From: Alistipes_A hominis
GTDB lineage: Bacteria > Bacteroidota > Bacteroidia > Bacteroidales > Rikenellaceae
Length of the DNA stretch: 64,000 bases
Direction of reading: 5' to 3'
Assembly: GCF_014288115.1 (NCBI RefSeq)
Contig: NZ_JACOOK010000006.1
Span: forward strand, 156,492-220,491
Shown here: piece after piece, positions 17,649 to 27,094 of the stretch
Numbering within the stretch: position 1 is the first letter of the stretch
Layout of the letters: each line of letters starts with the position of its first letter
Translations under genes and position numbers: made by a program
The notes under the pieces: generated by a model
Told to the model about the DNA's origin: nothing
What the model saw: only the letters and a program-made list of their open reading frames with translations
The model's database searches: none

Positions 17649-19265
17649 TTATTTATTTTCCCGGATAATTTCTATCGCGCGTTCGAGCACTTCGTCGCGT
17701 CCTTCTTTTATTCCCTGTATCGTGGGTCGAACCTTTTCGTCGATGCGGACTCCGATCCGTTGCGTGGGCGTCCCGTCCGGATAATAGATGCCCAATCCGG
17801 TAAGGTAACTGAATATACCGGGCAGGTGGACAGGGATTACGTTTCCGTCGGCTCCCGATGTTCCGGAACCGATAACTACGGTTCCCGGGATGGACTGCAA
17901 TATCATCGCATCGTATTCCGCCGCACTTTGTGTTCGTTCATTTACTAATACTACGATTTTCCCTGCATAACGTTTTGTCCCGTTATTTTCGCCCCAATAT
18001 TCTTCTCTTGCTTCGAAATACCCCGGCAAACTCTTCATGGGGAAAGTTATCGTGGTAACATGCGTTTTTGTAGGAAGGAAATAACTCCAAAATAAGGGAT
18101 GTTCCTCATGGGTCGGATAAGTCCTCAAATCAATGATTACCCCTTTTGTTTTATCCAGAGATTCGCGTATTCCCGGATCGTTTTCGAAAGATCCCAGATA
18201 CAGATAGGCTATGGAATCTCCCAGATTTCGGTAATAGTCGTTTTGTTTAAATCTCAACGGATAAATATCGAAAATGGAAACGGTCGAGCATACAATGTCC
18301 CGGATCGCTCCGTCCCGTCTGAGACGGACGTTGACCGTTTTATCATCCGATAACAAAGCGCAAAACGAAAGGGAATTTAAACGGTGGGCTTCGGTAGAAC
18401 TGGAAACATATTTTTCAACTTTGGTTTTTACGGCAGCGATACTTTGTCCGTTTATTGTCAGAATTTCGTCGCCCGGAAGTAAACCCGAACTACCGAGCGA
18501 TGCGTATTTATCGGACGATGTGACGATTAATTTATCTTCGATTATTTGGGTTTCGACAGGAATGGAACGGGAGCCGAAAATAAAACCTTTGTCTGAGAAT
18601 GCATGCGAATCGCAGGTCTCTGTAAAGAGTTCATTTACGGCGTATTGATAATCCTCAGCGGTTTCCGCGTTTATGAACTTAGGTAAATATTCGGTGATTA
18701 CATCATCCCATTTTTTATCCGTTAAATCTTTGTAAGGGAAAAAATATTCAACGAGATTCCAATAGCGAAACAACGCCAATAACCGCAACTGAATATCCGG
18801 AGATTTTACGTCGTATTTTACCTCGTTGGGGTTGTCCAATCTTGCCTCGCCGTATTGTAGATACCGGTTATCCGTGCGGTCGGCATAACGAAGCGATTTC
18901 AGTTTGTCGCTAAGCTCCCTTCCCAAAACTTTGGAATCGTCGATCCAGTTCAGGTCGGCCAGCATCCGGCAATGCGGGTTGTTCTCGAAGGAATCGTACC
19001 GGGCTTTGTTTTCTTTAAATTCGCCTAACCCCGTAATCCATTCCGAAAGAATCCGGTTTCGTTCCAGTTCGCCGGCATCCACAACCAAAGGCAGTAACTC
19101 GAATAGTTCCGTATCGGCATCCGTCGTCGGATCGGCAAAGGCCGGATGATGGTATTTGACGAAGCCCCAAACCTTACACAATACCTCGAGATTCTCATAT
19201 TTCCGGTACTGCGTGCAGCTCGAAAACAGAAAGAGAATCAATAAGAAGATGACTATTCTTTTCAT
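17649..19265 (-). CDS. Secreted S41-family protease, tandem copy 2
   Basis: A 538-residue lipoprotein-like protease. ATG 19265 gives MKRIVIFLLILFLFSSC, a lipobox signal peptide, so it is expected outside the cytoplasm. The middle has a PDZ-like segment (GSSGLLPGDEILTINGQSI) and the C terminus the S41 domain with VVLVNERTQSAAEYDA (catalytic Ser in TQSAAE) and GSGTSGADGNVIPVHLPG. It may trim or degrade the Cys-rich peptides encoded beside it, or protect the producer (inference). It follows a paralogue by 10 bases and is the last gene of the minus-strand locus. It ends in TAA. Confidence 0.85.
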   Translation of the reverse strand: MKRIVIFLLILFLFSSCTQYRKYENLEVLCKVWGFVKYHHPAFADPTTDADTELFELLPLVVDAGELERNRILSEWITGLGEFKENKARYDSFENNPHCRMLADLNWIDDSKVLGRELSDKLKSLRYADRTDNRYLQYGEARLDNPNEVKYDVKSPDIQLRLLALFRYWNLVEYFFPYKDLTDKKWDDVITEYLPKFINAETAEDYQYAVNELFTETCDSHAFSDKGFIFGSRSIPVETQIIEDKLIVTSSDKYASLGSSGLLPGDEILTINGQSIAAVKTKVEKYVSSSTEAHRLNSLSFCALLSDDKTVNVRLRRDGAIRDIVCSTVSIFDIYPLRFKQNDYYRNLGDSIAYLYLGSFENDPGIRESLDKTKGVIIDLRTYPTHEEHPLFWSYFLPTKTHVTTITFPMKSLPGYFEAREEYWGENNGTKRYAGKIVVLVNERTQSAAEYDAMILQSIPGTVVIGSGTSGADGNVIPVHLPGIFSYLTGLGIYYPDGTPTQRIGVRIDEKVRPTIQGIKEGRDEVLERAIEIIRENK

Positions 19266-19275
19266 TTGCACAACT

Positions 19276-20898
19276 TTAGCTCCCAGACTCCTTAATTATT
19301 TCTATCGCTCGTTCGAGCACTTCGTCGCGTCCTTCTTTAATACCTTGAATCGTAGGCTTTACGACTTCATCAATCTTTACACCAATACGTTGAATAGGTG
19401 TACCGTCCGGATAATAGACTCCAATTCCTGAAAAAGAAACGAGTATACCGCCGGGAAGATAGGTTCTTACAACATTTCCATCAGCCCCGGAAGTTTCTGA
19501 TCCAATAACAACCGTTCCGGGAATAGCTTGTAGTGCCATCGTATAATGTTCTGCGGCACTTTGAGTTTCTTCGTTGACTAATACGATGATCTTTCCAGAA
19601 TAATGTTTTGTATTATTACCTTTACCAAAATACTGATCACACTTTTTAAAATATCCCGGTAAATATTTTATTGGGAGTGTAAGGGTGGTTATCTGATAGC
19701 TGTCGGGGAAAAAATAATCTTTTACAAGCCCGAAAACATCGTTTGTCGGACAAGTTCGAAGATCAATAACGATAGCTTTCGTCTTTTCTATCGAGTCATA
19801 GATCGCCATATCCTCCTTGTATCCGCCCAAATGCAGGTATCCGATCGAATCTCCTAAGTTCCGGTAATAATCATCCTGTTTAAGCATCAAAGGATAGATG
19901 TCGAAAACGGGAACCGTCGAACATAAACTATTTTGAATTACTCCATCTCTTTTATAACAAATATTCGCGGTATCGTATCTCGATTCTAAAGCATAAAATG
20001 AACATGCACGTAAACGATGTGCCTTTGTGGAACTTGATACGTATCTTTTCACATTGTTTTCTATGTCCCGAACACGGTTCTCATCGATTTTAAGTATTTC
20101 ATCGCCGGGAAGAAGTCCTGTACTGCCCAAAGGCGCGTATTTTTCGATGGACTTAACGATTAATTTCCCGTTTATCATTTGCGCTTCGACCGGAATATAC
20201 CGGGATCCGAAAATGAAACTGCTTTCAGGAATAGCATGGGAGTCACATAATTCCGTAAAGAGCCGAAAAACCGATAAACGGTAACTTCGCACATCGTCCG
20301 AATCGACGAACAGGGGAAGGTATTCCGTCAATACGTCACTCCAGTCTTTGTCGGTCAAATCACGGTAGGGAGAATAATATTCGATCAAATTCCAGTAACG
20401 GAACAAGGCTAACAATCGAAATGATATAGCCGAATATTTCACATCATACTTTTTCTCATTCGAACAATCCAACAATTCGGATTCATACCGAACATACCGG
20501 TTGTCGCTGCGGTCGGCATAACGAAGCGATTTCAGTTTGTCGCTAAGCTCCCTTCCCAAAACTTTGGAATCGTCGATCCATTTCAAATCAGCCAATAACC
20601 TGCAATCCGGAGTATTTTCAATGGAATCGTACCGGGCTTTGTTTTCTTTGAATTCGCCTAACCCCGTAATCCATTCCGAAAGAATTCGGTTTCGTTCCAG
20701 TTCGCCGGCATCCGCGACCAAAGGCAGTAACTCGAATAGTTCCATATCGGCATCCGTCGTCGGATCGGCAAAGGCCGGATGATGATATTTAACAAAACCC
20801 CAAACCTTGCACAATACCTCAAGATTCTCATATTTCCGGTACTGCGTGCAGCACGAAAACAGAATGAAGACACATAGGTAGATCAAAAGTCGTCGCAT
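19276..20898 (-). CDS. Secreted S41-family protease, tandem copy 1
   Basis: A 540-residue paralogue of the next gene downstream: the first ~110 mature residues (CTQYRKYENLEVLCKVWGF...) and the last ~40 are nearly identical, while the centre has diverged. Signal and lipobox FILFSCCTQY; catalytic NEETQSAAEHYT and GSETSGADGNVV. It lies directly after precursor peptide 1 and its hairpin, so it may be expressed at lower level by read-through. The tandem duplication with a divergent middle suggests differing substrate preference. Confidence 0.85.
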   Translation of the reverse strand: MRRLLIYLCVFILFSCCTQYRKYENLEVLCKVWGFVKYHHPAFADPTTDADMELFELLPLVADAGELERNRILSEWITGLGEFKENKARYDSIENTPDCRLLADLKWIDDSKVLGRELSDKLKSLRYADRSDNRYVRYESELLDCSNEKKYDVKYSAISFRLLALFRYWNLIEYYSPYRDLTDKDWSDVLTEYLPLFVDSDDVRSYRLSVFRLFTELCDSHAIPESSFIFGSRYIPVEAQMINGKLIVKSIEKYAPLGSTGLLPGDEILKIDENRVRDIENNVKRYVSSSTKAHRLRACSFYALESRYDTANICYKRDGVIQNSLCSTVPVFDIYPLMLKQDDYYRNLGDSIGYLHLGGYKEDMAIYDSIEKTKAIVIDLRTCPTNDVFGLVKDYFFPDSYQITTLTLPIKYLPGYFKKCDQYFGKGNNTKHYSGKIIVLVNEETQSAAEHYTMALQAIPGTVVIGSETSGADGNVVRTYLPGGILVSFSGIGVYYPDGTPIQRIGVKIDEVVKPTIQGIKEGRDEVLERAIEIIKESGS

Positions 20899-20944
20899 CC
20901 GAAATAATTGTCTTAGGCCCAATTATGCAATTTAGCGTATATTT

Positions 20945-20975
20945 ATTAAATCCGGAGAAAAACTCCGGATTTAAT
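20945..20975 (-). terminator. Hairpin after precursor 1 (attenuator)
   Basis: A perfect 13-base stem (20945-20957 with 20963-20975) around AAAAA, located 26 bases after the precursor stop and before the S41 genes on the minus strand. It is the same arrangement as after the other four precursors. Confidence 0.65.
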
Positions 20976-21000
20976 TATAGAGTTGATTAAAACAGGATTA

Positions 21001-21330
21001 CTAACAGGTTTTCATCGGGGTTGACTGGCCCGTGGGACAATCATCGTATACAATTGTTTTTGCCGGACATCCCTGCGTAGCACACTGATACGGATAACAA
21101 GTGTTGGCTCCATTACATGTTGGCCCCTGACAGGTGTAATCTGCAGGGCATGTCCCGTTGCAGGTACCGTTACAAGAACGTCCAAAATTAACTGTGTTAA
21201 TAACAGGATCGCATGTCATTCCAGCATCAAAAGTCATCGTAGTGACAACGTATGTTCCTCCTTTTAATTGTAACATTTCATCATGCTCGATCCGAGCCAC
21301 GACTTCTTTCTTTAACATTAATTTTCTCAT
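21001..21330 (-). CDS. RiPP precursor 1: GG-leader, Cys-rich core
   Basis: A 109-residue peptide with a 25-residue leader, MRKLMLKKEVVARIEHDEM...LKGG, ending in the double-glycine site cut by C39 peptidases. The 84-residue core is Thr/Ser/Cys-rich (for example CNGTCNGTCPADYTC and CYPYQCATQGCPAKT). The leader family (LxLKKxxVARI...EMxxLxGG) is that of Bacteroidota lanthipeptide-like natural-product precursors. The core contains about twelve Cys and many Thr, suitable for (methyl)lanthionine formation. A conserved block lies upstream and a hairpin downstream. Confidence 0.85.
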   Translation of the reverse strand: MRKLMLKKEVVARIEHDEMLQLKGGTYVVTTMTFDAGMTCDPVINTVNFGRSCNGTCNGTCPADYTCQGPTCNGANTCYPYQCATQGCPAKTIVYDDCPTGQSTPMKTC

Positions 21331-21356
21331 AAGGCATAAAAGATTAGATAGTTTGG

Positions 21357-21390
21357 TTCCTACTCTTTTACAGATTTTCGGAATCCTCTG
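21357..21390 (-). repeat. Conserved intergenic block, copy 1
   Basis: The most divergent of five copies of a ~40-base block found before each precursor; the plus-strand core reads CCTACTCTTTTACAGATTTTCGG. It starts 27 bases upstream of the precursor ATG. Confidence 0.6.
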
Positions 21391-21423
21391 ACCTTTATGG
21401 CGACAAAGGGTTTCTATAAAAAA

Positions 21424-22062
21424 TTAATGTTTAAATACCATGTGCAGTTTATCCGTATAAATACGTAAGAATCCGTATTTTTTCTTATTGAACTCCTCGT
21501 AGGTAAGGTCGAGTTTTTCCGGGATTTGGAAGTCGAGGTTATCCGTATATTCGATCACGCCCACGCCCCAGTCCGTTTCGAGTACTTTTACATCGCAATG
21601 GGTGTATTTCGTGTATTTTACCATCGATTTCCAGACCGTGCCCACCCACGATCCGCCGGGATGGTCTTCGCTCTGGGACGCCTCGCTGTCGGGCAGGCAA
21701 TCATGGACAACCACTACGCCGCCTTCGTTCAGGTGCATCAGCGAATTACGGATATCGCGGTCTGCCTGCGATTCGAGATGCAGGCCGTCGATGAATATGA
21801 CGTCGTATTTTTTAGCCGGATAAGCGGCAAAGAAATCGTCCGAAGTCATCCGGTAGGTCAGATAAGGGAGAAACCGGTTTAGGTCTGCCTGCGTCCATGC
21901 CGCACAGAAGTTGCTCGAAGGATCGTAAGGATCGACCGATTCTTTCTTTTCGCACTGAACCCTCGTAAAATTCAGTTCCGGATCGTCGAGGCCGATCTCG
22001 AGATAAGAACGGTATCCCCGTTTCCAGATCAGGTAGTTGATAATGTCGGTTCGGGTAATCAT
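21424..22062 (-). CDS. Class I SAM-dependent methyltransferase
   Basis: A 212-residue enzyme with YRSYLEIGLDDPELNF (SAM-binding motif I region), YDVIFIDGLHLESQADRDI (acidic motif) and GGVVVVHDCLPDSE, resembling small-molecule or sugar methyltransferases of the Methyltransf_24 type. The substrate is unknown; in this operon it could methylate the peptide or an attached sugar. It starts 5 bases after the TolC-like gene on the minus strand, so it is co-transcribed. Confidence 0.8.
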   Translation of the reverse strand: MITRTDIINYLIWKRGYRSYLEIGLDDPELNFTRVQCEKKESVDPYDPSSNFCAAWTQADLNRFLPYLTYRMTSDDFFAAYPAKKYDVIFIDGLHLESQADRDIRNSLMHLNEGGVVVVHDCLPDSEASQSEDHPGGSWVGTVWKSMVKYTKYTHCDVKVLETDWGVGVIEYTDNLDFQIPEKLDLTYEEFNKKKYGFLRIYTDKLHMVFKH

Positions 22063-22066
22063 AATT

Positions 22067-23413
22067 TTATTCTGTTAATGGAACACCTCTGTAAAAATCC
22101 AATATTTTCCGGCTGAATATAAATTCATATTTCGACTGGATCATTTCCGATTCGGATTTTTCCAACCTCGTTTTGGCATCGTTGTAATCGTAGATCGTCG
22201 CCCGCCCCGTAGTCGTAAGTTCTGCGGTGTACCGGAAAGCTTCCCGGGCCGCTTCCAGAGATTCTATGGAGGTCAGGTATTTCTGATACGACGCGGCCAC
22301 GTTTTGGTGGGATTGCTCGATTTCCTTGCGCAACGAATTCTGCACGTTGAACAGAGCCAGTTCCTGTATCCGGACGCTGATCTGCGCTGTCCGTATCTGG
22401 TTGCGCGTGGCAAGCCGATTGAAAATGGGAATACTGACACTCAGTCCGATATATTCATTGCCATTGTTCTTTAGCTGTGTGGCGAAGGCTACATTGTTGT
22501 AACCCGATACGAACGAATAGTAGTAACTGTTGCTGTAACCTCCATTGAGTGAAATCTGGGGATAGCGGGCCGCCTTGGCTACCGATAGGTTGTACCGACT
22601 GCTAATTAACCGCAATTTTTCCGCCTGTATATTCGGTCGGCTTTCGAGCGCATGGGCGAGCACCTGTTCGACATCCCGGTTCGGATCGACCGGTATTCCC
22701 TGCAATAGATCGTCTTCGAGATCGGCGATGTCGAAATTCTGATCCGATTTCAGATTCAGCGCCTGACTCAGATTCAGCAGGGCCGTATTCCGGTCGTTAT
22801 TCCGCTGCACCAACGTCAGCTTATCGTTTGCCAGCAGCGCTTTGCTTTCGTACAGTTCCGATTTCAGTCCTTTGCCCGTTTGTATCAACAACTCACTGCG
22901 CCGTACCAATCCCTCGCTCAGTTCGACCTGACCCTCCGCCATCTTGACCAACTCTTTACTTAGCAAGGTCTGTAGGTAAAGCGAAGTGATGTTGAGCGAA
23001 ACATTGTCCTTGGCATATTCCAGATCCTGCAACGAAGCCTGCAAATCGAAAACTTTACTTTTAATATCGTGTTTGGTACGAAAGCCGGAAAATACGGTTA
23101 ATCCGGCCGTCAGACTCAGCGACGACGACATCTGGTTGTTATCCGTATAAGTCCCGTCCCGGGACGGCCCCCGTCCGAAATAATTCGTGTGTCCCAAACT
23201 CGAATTCAAGCTCGGCAGCCGGCTGTTTTTCGCCGTACTCACACTGATATCCCTAATCTTGCTCGACAGGGAAGCCTGCTTGATCTCGACATTATTTTCC
23301 AGTGCGTACCCGATGCATTTACCGAGCGTCCATTTTTCCTGCGCCGAACTTCCTGATGACAGAAATAACAAGCAAAGGCTTAGATAAACCGATCGTATGG
23401 GCAGTTTCGACAT
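22067..23413 (-). CDS. TolC-family outer-membrane efflux protein
   Basis: A 448-residue outer-membrane channel. A signal peptide (LSLCLLFLSSGSSAQEK) is followed by two repeated helical halves: WTLGKCIGYALENNVEIKQA, and later VEQVLAHALESRPNIQAEKLRL with SVAKAARYPQISLNGGYS and SVSIPIFNRLATRNQI. It would connect the HlyD and C39-ABC pair encoded 5 kb upstream to the outside for peptide export. The gene abuts the upstream LanC-like gene (one base between stop and start). Confidence 0.9.
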   Translation of the reverse strand: MSKLPIRSVYLSLCLLFLSSGSSAQEKWTLGKCIGYALENNVEIKQASLSSKIRDISVSTAKNSRLPSLNSSLGHTNYFGRGPSRDGTYTDNNQMSSSLSLTAGLTVFSGFRTKHDIKSKVFDLQASLQDLEYAKDNVSLNITSLYLQTLLSKELVKMAEGQVELSEGLVRRSELLIQTGKGLKSELYESKALLANDKLTLVQRNNDRNTALLNLSQALNLKSDQNFDIADLEDDLLQGIPVDPNRDVEQVLAHALESRPNIQAEKLRLISSRYNLSVAKAARYPQISLNGGYSNSYYYSFVSGYNNVAFATQLKNNGNEYIGLSVSIPIFNRLATRNQIRTAQISVRIQELALFNVQNSLRKEIEQSHQNVAASYQKYLTSIESLEAAREAFRYTAELTTTGRATIYDYNDAKTRLEKSESEMIQSKYEFIFSRKILDFYRGVPLTE

Positions 23414-23414
23414 A

Positions 23415-24572
23415 TCAACTCATCATTAAGCATTCGTCCCAATAAGGCTCCCGTTCCGATACGGCGGCTATCAACGCGAGACCGATCCCGGATAGCCCTT
23501 CGAGCAGTCCCATATGTAAGCCGTACAATCCATCGGCATCCGTCAGCCACATCCTGTACCCGGAGGAAGAGTCGTCGAATGCCGCCGAGTCCAGCTCCTT
23601 TTCATAAAGCATCCGGGCGAACTCACAGTATTCCACATTCCCCGTGAAACGGTATATACGGTTCATGCAATGGGCTGTACTGATCAAGCCCCCCGAAAGT
23701 CCCGCATCGAATGACCCGGAAGCGGATATTCGTTCCCGGTAGATATCGATCGTTCTGGCCATTAAAATATCGCAAAGTTTCCTGTCGACGAGCCGGCTGT
23801 ACAGAGAAACCCATAAAACGCTCAACACCTCGTCCTTCCAACCCGGTTCTATTTGTTCCGGGACTATCTTTTGAAGAAGAACATTCTGAATATACGAGAC
23901 AAGCTGCTCCCCGAAATAATTTAGCAACACGGGAACCTCTTGTATATCGGCATGTTTAGCCCCGATCTTTACGAGCAGCAGAATCAATCCTCCGATCCCG
24001 CAGCCGACGGAATAGTCCGTCGGTTGCGGTTCCGACATCATTTTCCCGTACAGTTCCGCAACGAACCGGCGTAAATACTCTTTCGACAGCCGGTCGTCCC
24101 GCCCGACTGCATACAAACCGATACCGGATGCCCCCTGCAGGAATCCCGGTTCGGATTGCTCAAGGTCGTAAATCATCCGGCGGTACAGCCAAGGGTCGAC
24201 GGTTCCCATCGAGTCCCCGATTTCGCCTTCGATAAATTCGTGGGTGAACAAATGGTTGATTCCCCAGCCTACGCCGCCGATACCGGCGTAAAAAGAAGAT
24301 GCGATCGAAAGCGGGGTCGTGTAGGACGATAACGGAATCGTCATCCTGTCTATACTGTCCAGTATAAGTTCCGACGCCTTGTCGTAATATTCCTCTCTGC
24401 CCGACCATTGCCAATAATGGTAGAGAAACAAGGCTATCCCGGTATTCCCGGCCATCAGTCCGTAAGTATTGTGCTGCAGATTTCGCGCTGCGATGACTTC
24501 TGCGATCTCATCTATCTTACGACAGGCATTATCCCTGACCGCATCCGTCAATATAGGTGTCCACTGTATCAT
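23415..24572 (-). CDS. LanC-like protein lacking zinc ligands
   Basis: A 385-residue alpha/alpha-toroid protein of the lanthionine synthetase C family, with GLMAGNTGIALFLYHY, FYAGIGGVGWGINHLF, GFLQGASGIGLYAVG and MGLLEGLSGIGLALI repeats. The catalytic zinc set of LanC is missing: the expected WCYG is absent and the expected LCHGG is GLSGG (in SFDAGLSGGLIST). It may be a scaffold, substrate-binding partner or a decayed cyclase beside the intact LanC at 44.5 kb. It stops at TGA overlapping the start area of the TolC-like gene, and follows the BlaI-like gene by 13 bases. Confidence 0.8.
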   Translation of the reverse strand: MIQWTPILTDAVRDNACRKIDEIAEVIAARNLQHNTYGLMAGNTGIALFLYHYWQWSGREEYYDKASELILDSIDRMTIPLSSYTTPLSIASSFYAGIGGVGWGINHLFTHEFIEGEIGDSMGTVDPWLYRRMIYDLEQSEPGFLQGASGIGLYAVGRDDRLSKEYLRRFVAELYGKMMSEPQPTDYSVGCGIGGLILLLVKIGAKHADIQEVPVLLNYFGEQLVSYIQNVLLQKIVPEQIEPGWKDEVLSVLWVSLYSRLVDRKLCDILMARTIDIYRERISASGSFDAGLSGGLISTAHCMNRIYRFTGNVEYCEFARMLYEKELDSAAFDDSSSGYRMWLTDADGLYGLHMGLLEGLSGIGLALIAAVSEREPYWDECLMMS

Positions 24573-24585
24573 ATTCGAAAGATGT

Positions 24586-24945
24586 TTAATAGTGTGCTTT
24601 ATTCGAGATTAAATCATGTAACCGCTCTGCGGAAATTTTCCCGTTTTCAACGAACTCCCGTACGACGCGGAAATAGGAACGATCGTAATATCTGGAAATT
24701 ATATTTTCTAACAAGCTGCGGCCGTATTCCTGTTTCGTGATGATCGGGAAATACCGGAAAGAGTGTCCGAATGTTTCGTGTCCGACAAACCCTTTCCGCT
24801 CCAATCCCCTTACGATAGTCGCAACCGTATTGAAATGCAGATTCTGGTGGGCGAACTCTTCAACGACCTCAGACATAAACAGAGAAGCGCCTTCCCGCCA
24901 GAATATTTCCATGATGTCGTTTTCTCGTTTTGTCAATGCTTTCAT
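24586..24945 (-). CDS. BlaI/MecI-family repressor
   Basis: A 119-residue winged-helix repressor: LTKRENDIMEIFWREGASLFMSEVVEEF, FNTVATIVRGLERKGFVGHETFG (recognition helix and wing), then a helical dimerisation tail. Family members are normally released when a BlaR1/MecR1 sensor protease cuts them, but no M56 sensor gene is visible here. Its place inside the RiPP operon (13 bases before a LanC-like gene) suggests it regulates this locus, perhaps via the conserved blocks near the precursors (inference). Confidence 0.88.
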   Translation of the reverse strand: MKALTKRENDIMEIFWREGASLFMSEVVEEFAHQNLHFNTVATIVRGLERKGFVGHETFGHSFRYFPIITKQEYGRSLLENIISRYYDRSYFRVVREFVENGKISAERLHDLISNKAHY

Positions 24946-24948
24946 CCG

Positions 24949-27075
24949 CTATTTCGTATCATGTTTATCGGAGATGTATTTCCGGGGAGTAATCGGATGA
25001 AAAATTTCGTTCCAATCGTCGATTTCTATGATCGATTTTGCAAATGCGAAGGTTTCGTTCTCCCGATCCGTTCCGGCGTCGCGGAATACGAACCAGGAGC
25101 GTTTTTTACCGTAAGGATCGTCCGGGTCTTCGGGATATTTACGCAGCCCCGTTTTCAATCCGCCCTCGAAATACTCGTCGTGCCAACTATGGGCAACGTA
25201 GGCGTCGATTCCCGGACAGGCGGCTACTTTCTTCATGGCATACGCGAGGCATGCGGCCTGTTCGTCCTGTCCCCGCTCGGTGTAATCGACCGAATTTGGA
25301 TTTTGCTCCGACAGCAGCAGGGTTCGTTTCTTTCCCTTGTAAAGCATTTCCGGGCGTTTGATCCATGCGTCCAGCACTTCCAGATTTTTAAACGTGATGA
25401 ATTTTGTGTCCGGGTGGAAATCGGCATTCGGATCCAGCCACGATTTGGGTTCCAGCAAATCTTCCGCATAGGGATGATGGGCTACGCCCCAACGAAAATC
25501 GCCCTCTTTCCGGCAGTATTCCAGCAACAGTTCCATCAGCCTCGCGGGGGCAAAACAGTTCGGTTCCCCGTGCCGGCTGTTCCAGTAATGGGTCAGCGAG
25601 ATCAGCACCTCCGCGTCTTTGTCGTACTTACGGGCCGTGTAATAGATCAACCGCATGGACTTCATATAAATATCCACGAATTCCGGCAGCGTCTTATCCC
25701 CGGCATTCGTCCATGCCTGTCCCGAATCGGCCTCGTTATGTGCGATCCAGTAATGGATACGTCCGTATCTGCCGTCCGGCCGGTTGTAACGGGATGCCAG
25801 AAAATCGACGGCTGCGCCGTAGAGGTGCAGCGAGTCATTGGTCGTCATGTTCGGCATCGAGTAGGCTCCGGCCGGATTCATCTCGGGATATTCCAGCATC
25901 AGCCCGACCGCTTTGTCCGGACTCTGCTGCTCTGTACGGATGAGCAGGATCACGGCCACTTTGATGTTTCGCTTCGCGGCGGAGAGCATCAGCCGGTCGT
26001 AGGTTTCAACCTCTTTTCGTTCGGCATAATAAGTCGTACCGTTGTAATCGAACGGAATCGAATCGGCACTCGGTTTTAGCCGGATATAATCGTTGATATA
26101 TACGTTGATGGTAATGTAGGATATGTCCAGTTCGTCGAGATCCGATTCGAACGGCGTTTCGTGGAACGAGCCGATACCCTTTTTCGTTCGGGCCCGGATT
26201 TCCGGAAAGCTGTATTTCGATACGACTTCTTCCGCGTATCTTCCGTAAGAACAGATCTTATACCCGGACGGATATTTGCAGGCCAGTATCCACCGCGAAT
26301 AAACCCGGTCGTATGTTTTGCCGTACGCATCCGTCAGCCGGTCGGCAACGACGGAAAATTTCCCGTTTTGCGGTTCTATCTTCCGGACGATCCGCAGGTT
26401 GTCGCAAGCGATGGTGCTGAACATGGGAATCTCGCACAGGCAGATCTCCATATCCGTTCGTCCGACAGCCCCTTTTACGGTCACGCTCATCTGAGAAACC
26501 TCTACGGAATCGACCGAGCACGGGAACGTTTGGTTGAAATAATAATCGTACCGATCGACAGACGGTGCTTCGCTTTTCAAACACGTTTCCTTATACGCTT
26601 TTTTTGCCAATTCTTCGGGTGTTTGCGGTCGCAGGCGCAGGTTCCGTATTTTGAAAACGGTTCCCGGCGCAGTAGGAAAGGGAACGACCTGAAGTTGGAT
26701 CGTATTGTTGTACAGGCGGGTCATGTTATCCCGCAGAAATGTTTTGCTCCCGGACAGGTCGATGCTGAACGGCGTCCAGCGGGTTACCGGATCGACATTG
26801 CGGACATAAATGGAGTCGTTTCCGGCGACGACTCTAAAGAAAACGATATAATCGGGGCATATGTAATCGAAACTGAGTACGCAGGTGTCTTCCGAGAGCG
26901 GTCGACGGCGTCCGAGTTCCAGATACAGCCCGGCGGTCTGGCAAACGTCGAACCGAAAGGCCCGGAAACCGCACCGCGTCGTTTTCACATTGGTACGGGC
27001 ATATTTTTTCATCACGACCAACCGACGTTCGCGGAACCGGCCGGGTTTAAGGCATGAAAGCATGGATCGTAGCAT
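24949..27075 (-). CDS. TIM-barrel glycosidase-like protein (DUF5722-like)
   Basis: A 708-residue protein whose C-terminal ~400 residues resemble DUF5722 glycosidase-like proteins: ITINVYINDYIRL, IHYWIAHNEADSGQAW (Asn-Glu acid/base candidate), WGVAHHPYAEDLL, and RTLLLSEQNPNSVDY (nucleophile Glu candidate). The N-terminal 230 residues look like beta-sandwich carbohydrate-binding domains. No clear signal peptide with the ATG used (27075); an internal Met 22 residues in is an alternative start. It is flanked by a glycosyltransferase and a repressor. It may trim or transfer a sugar on the peptide product. Confidence 0.7.
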   Translation of the reverse strand: MLRSMLSCLKPGRFRERRLVVMKKYARTNVKTTRCGFRAFRFDVCQTAGLYLELGRRRPLSEDTCVLSFDYICPDYIVFFRVVAGNDSIYVRNVDPVTRWTPFSIDLSGSKTFLRDNMTRLYNNTIQLQVVPFPTAPGTVFKIRNLRLRPQTPEELAKKAYKETCLKSEAPSVDRYDYYFNQTFPCSVDSVEVSQMSVTVKGAVGRTDMEICLCEIPMFSTIACDNLRIVRKIEPQNGKFSVVADRLTDAYGKTYDRVYSRWILACKYPSGYKICSYGRYAEEVVSKYSFPEIRARTKKGIGSFHETPFESDLDELDISYITINVYINDYIRLKPSADSIPFDYNGTTYYAERKEVETYDRLMLSAAKRNIKVAVILLIRTEQQSPDKAVGLMLEYPEMNPAGAYSMPNMTTNDSLHLYGAAVDFLASRYNRPDGRYGRIHYWIAHNEADSGQAWTNAGDKTLPEFVDIYMKSMRLIYYTARKYDKDAEVLISLTHYWNSRHGEPNCFAPARLMELLLEYCRKEGDFRWGVAHHPYAEDLLEPKSWLDPNADFHPDTKFITFKNLEVLDAWIKRPEMLYKGKKRTLLLSEQNPNSVDYTERGQDEQAACLAYAMKKVAACPGIDAYVAHSWHDEYFEGGLKTGLRKYPEDPDDPYGKKRSWFVFRDAGTDRENETFAFAKSIIEIDDWNEIFHPITPRKYISDKHDTK

Positions 27076-27094
27076 ATTCTGGGTATTTTATAGT

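Noticed and set aside
24763..27057. Long plus-strand frames over the DUF5722-like gene
   Set aside because: Antisense shadows without recognisable domains or start context.
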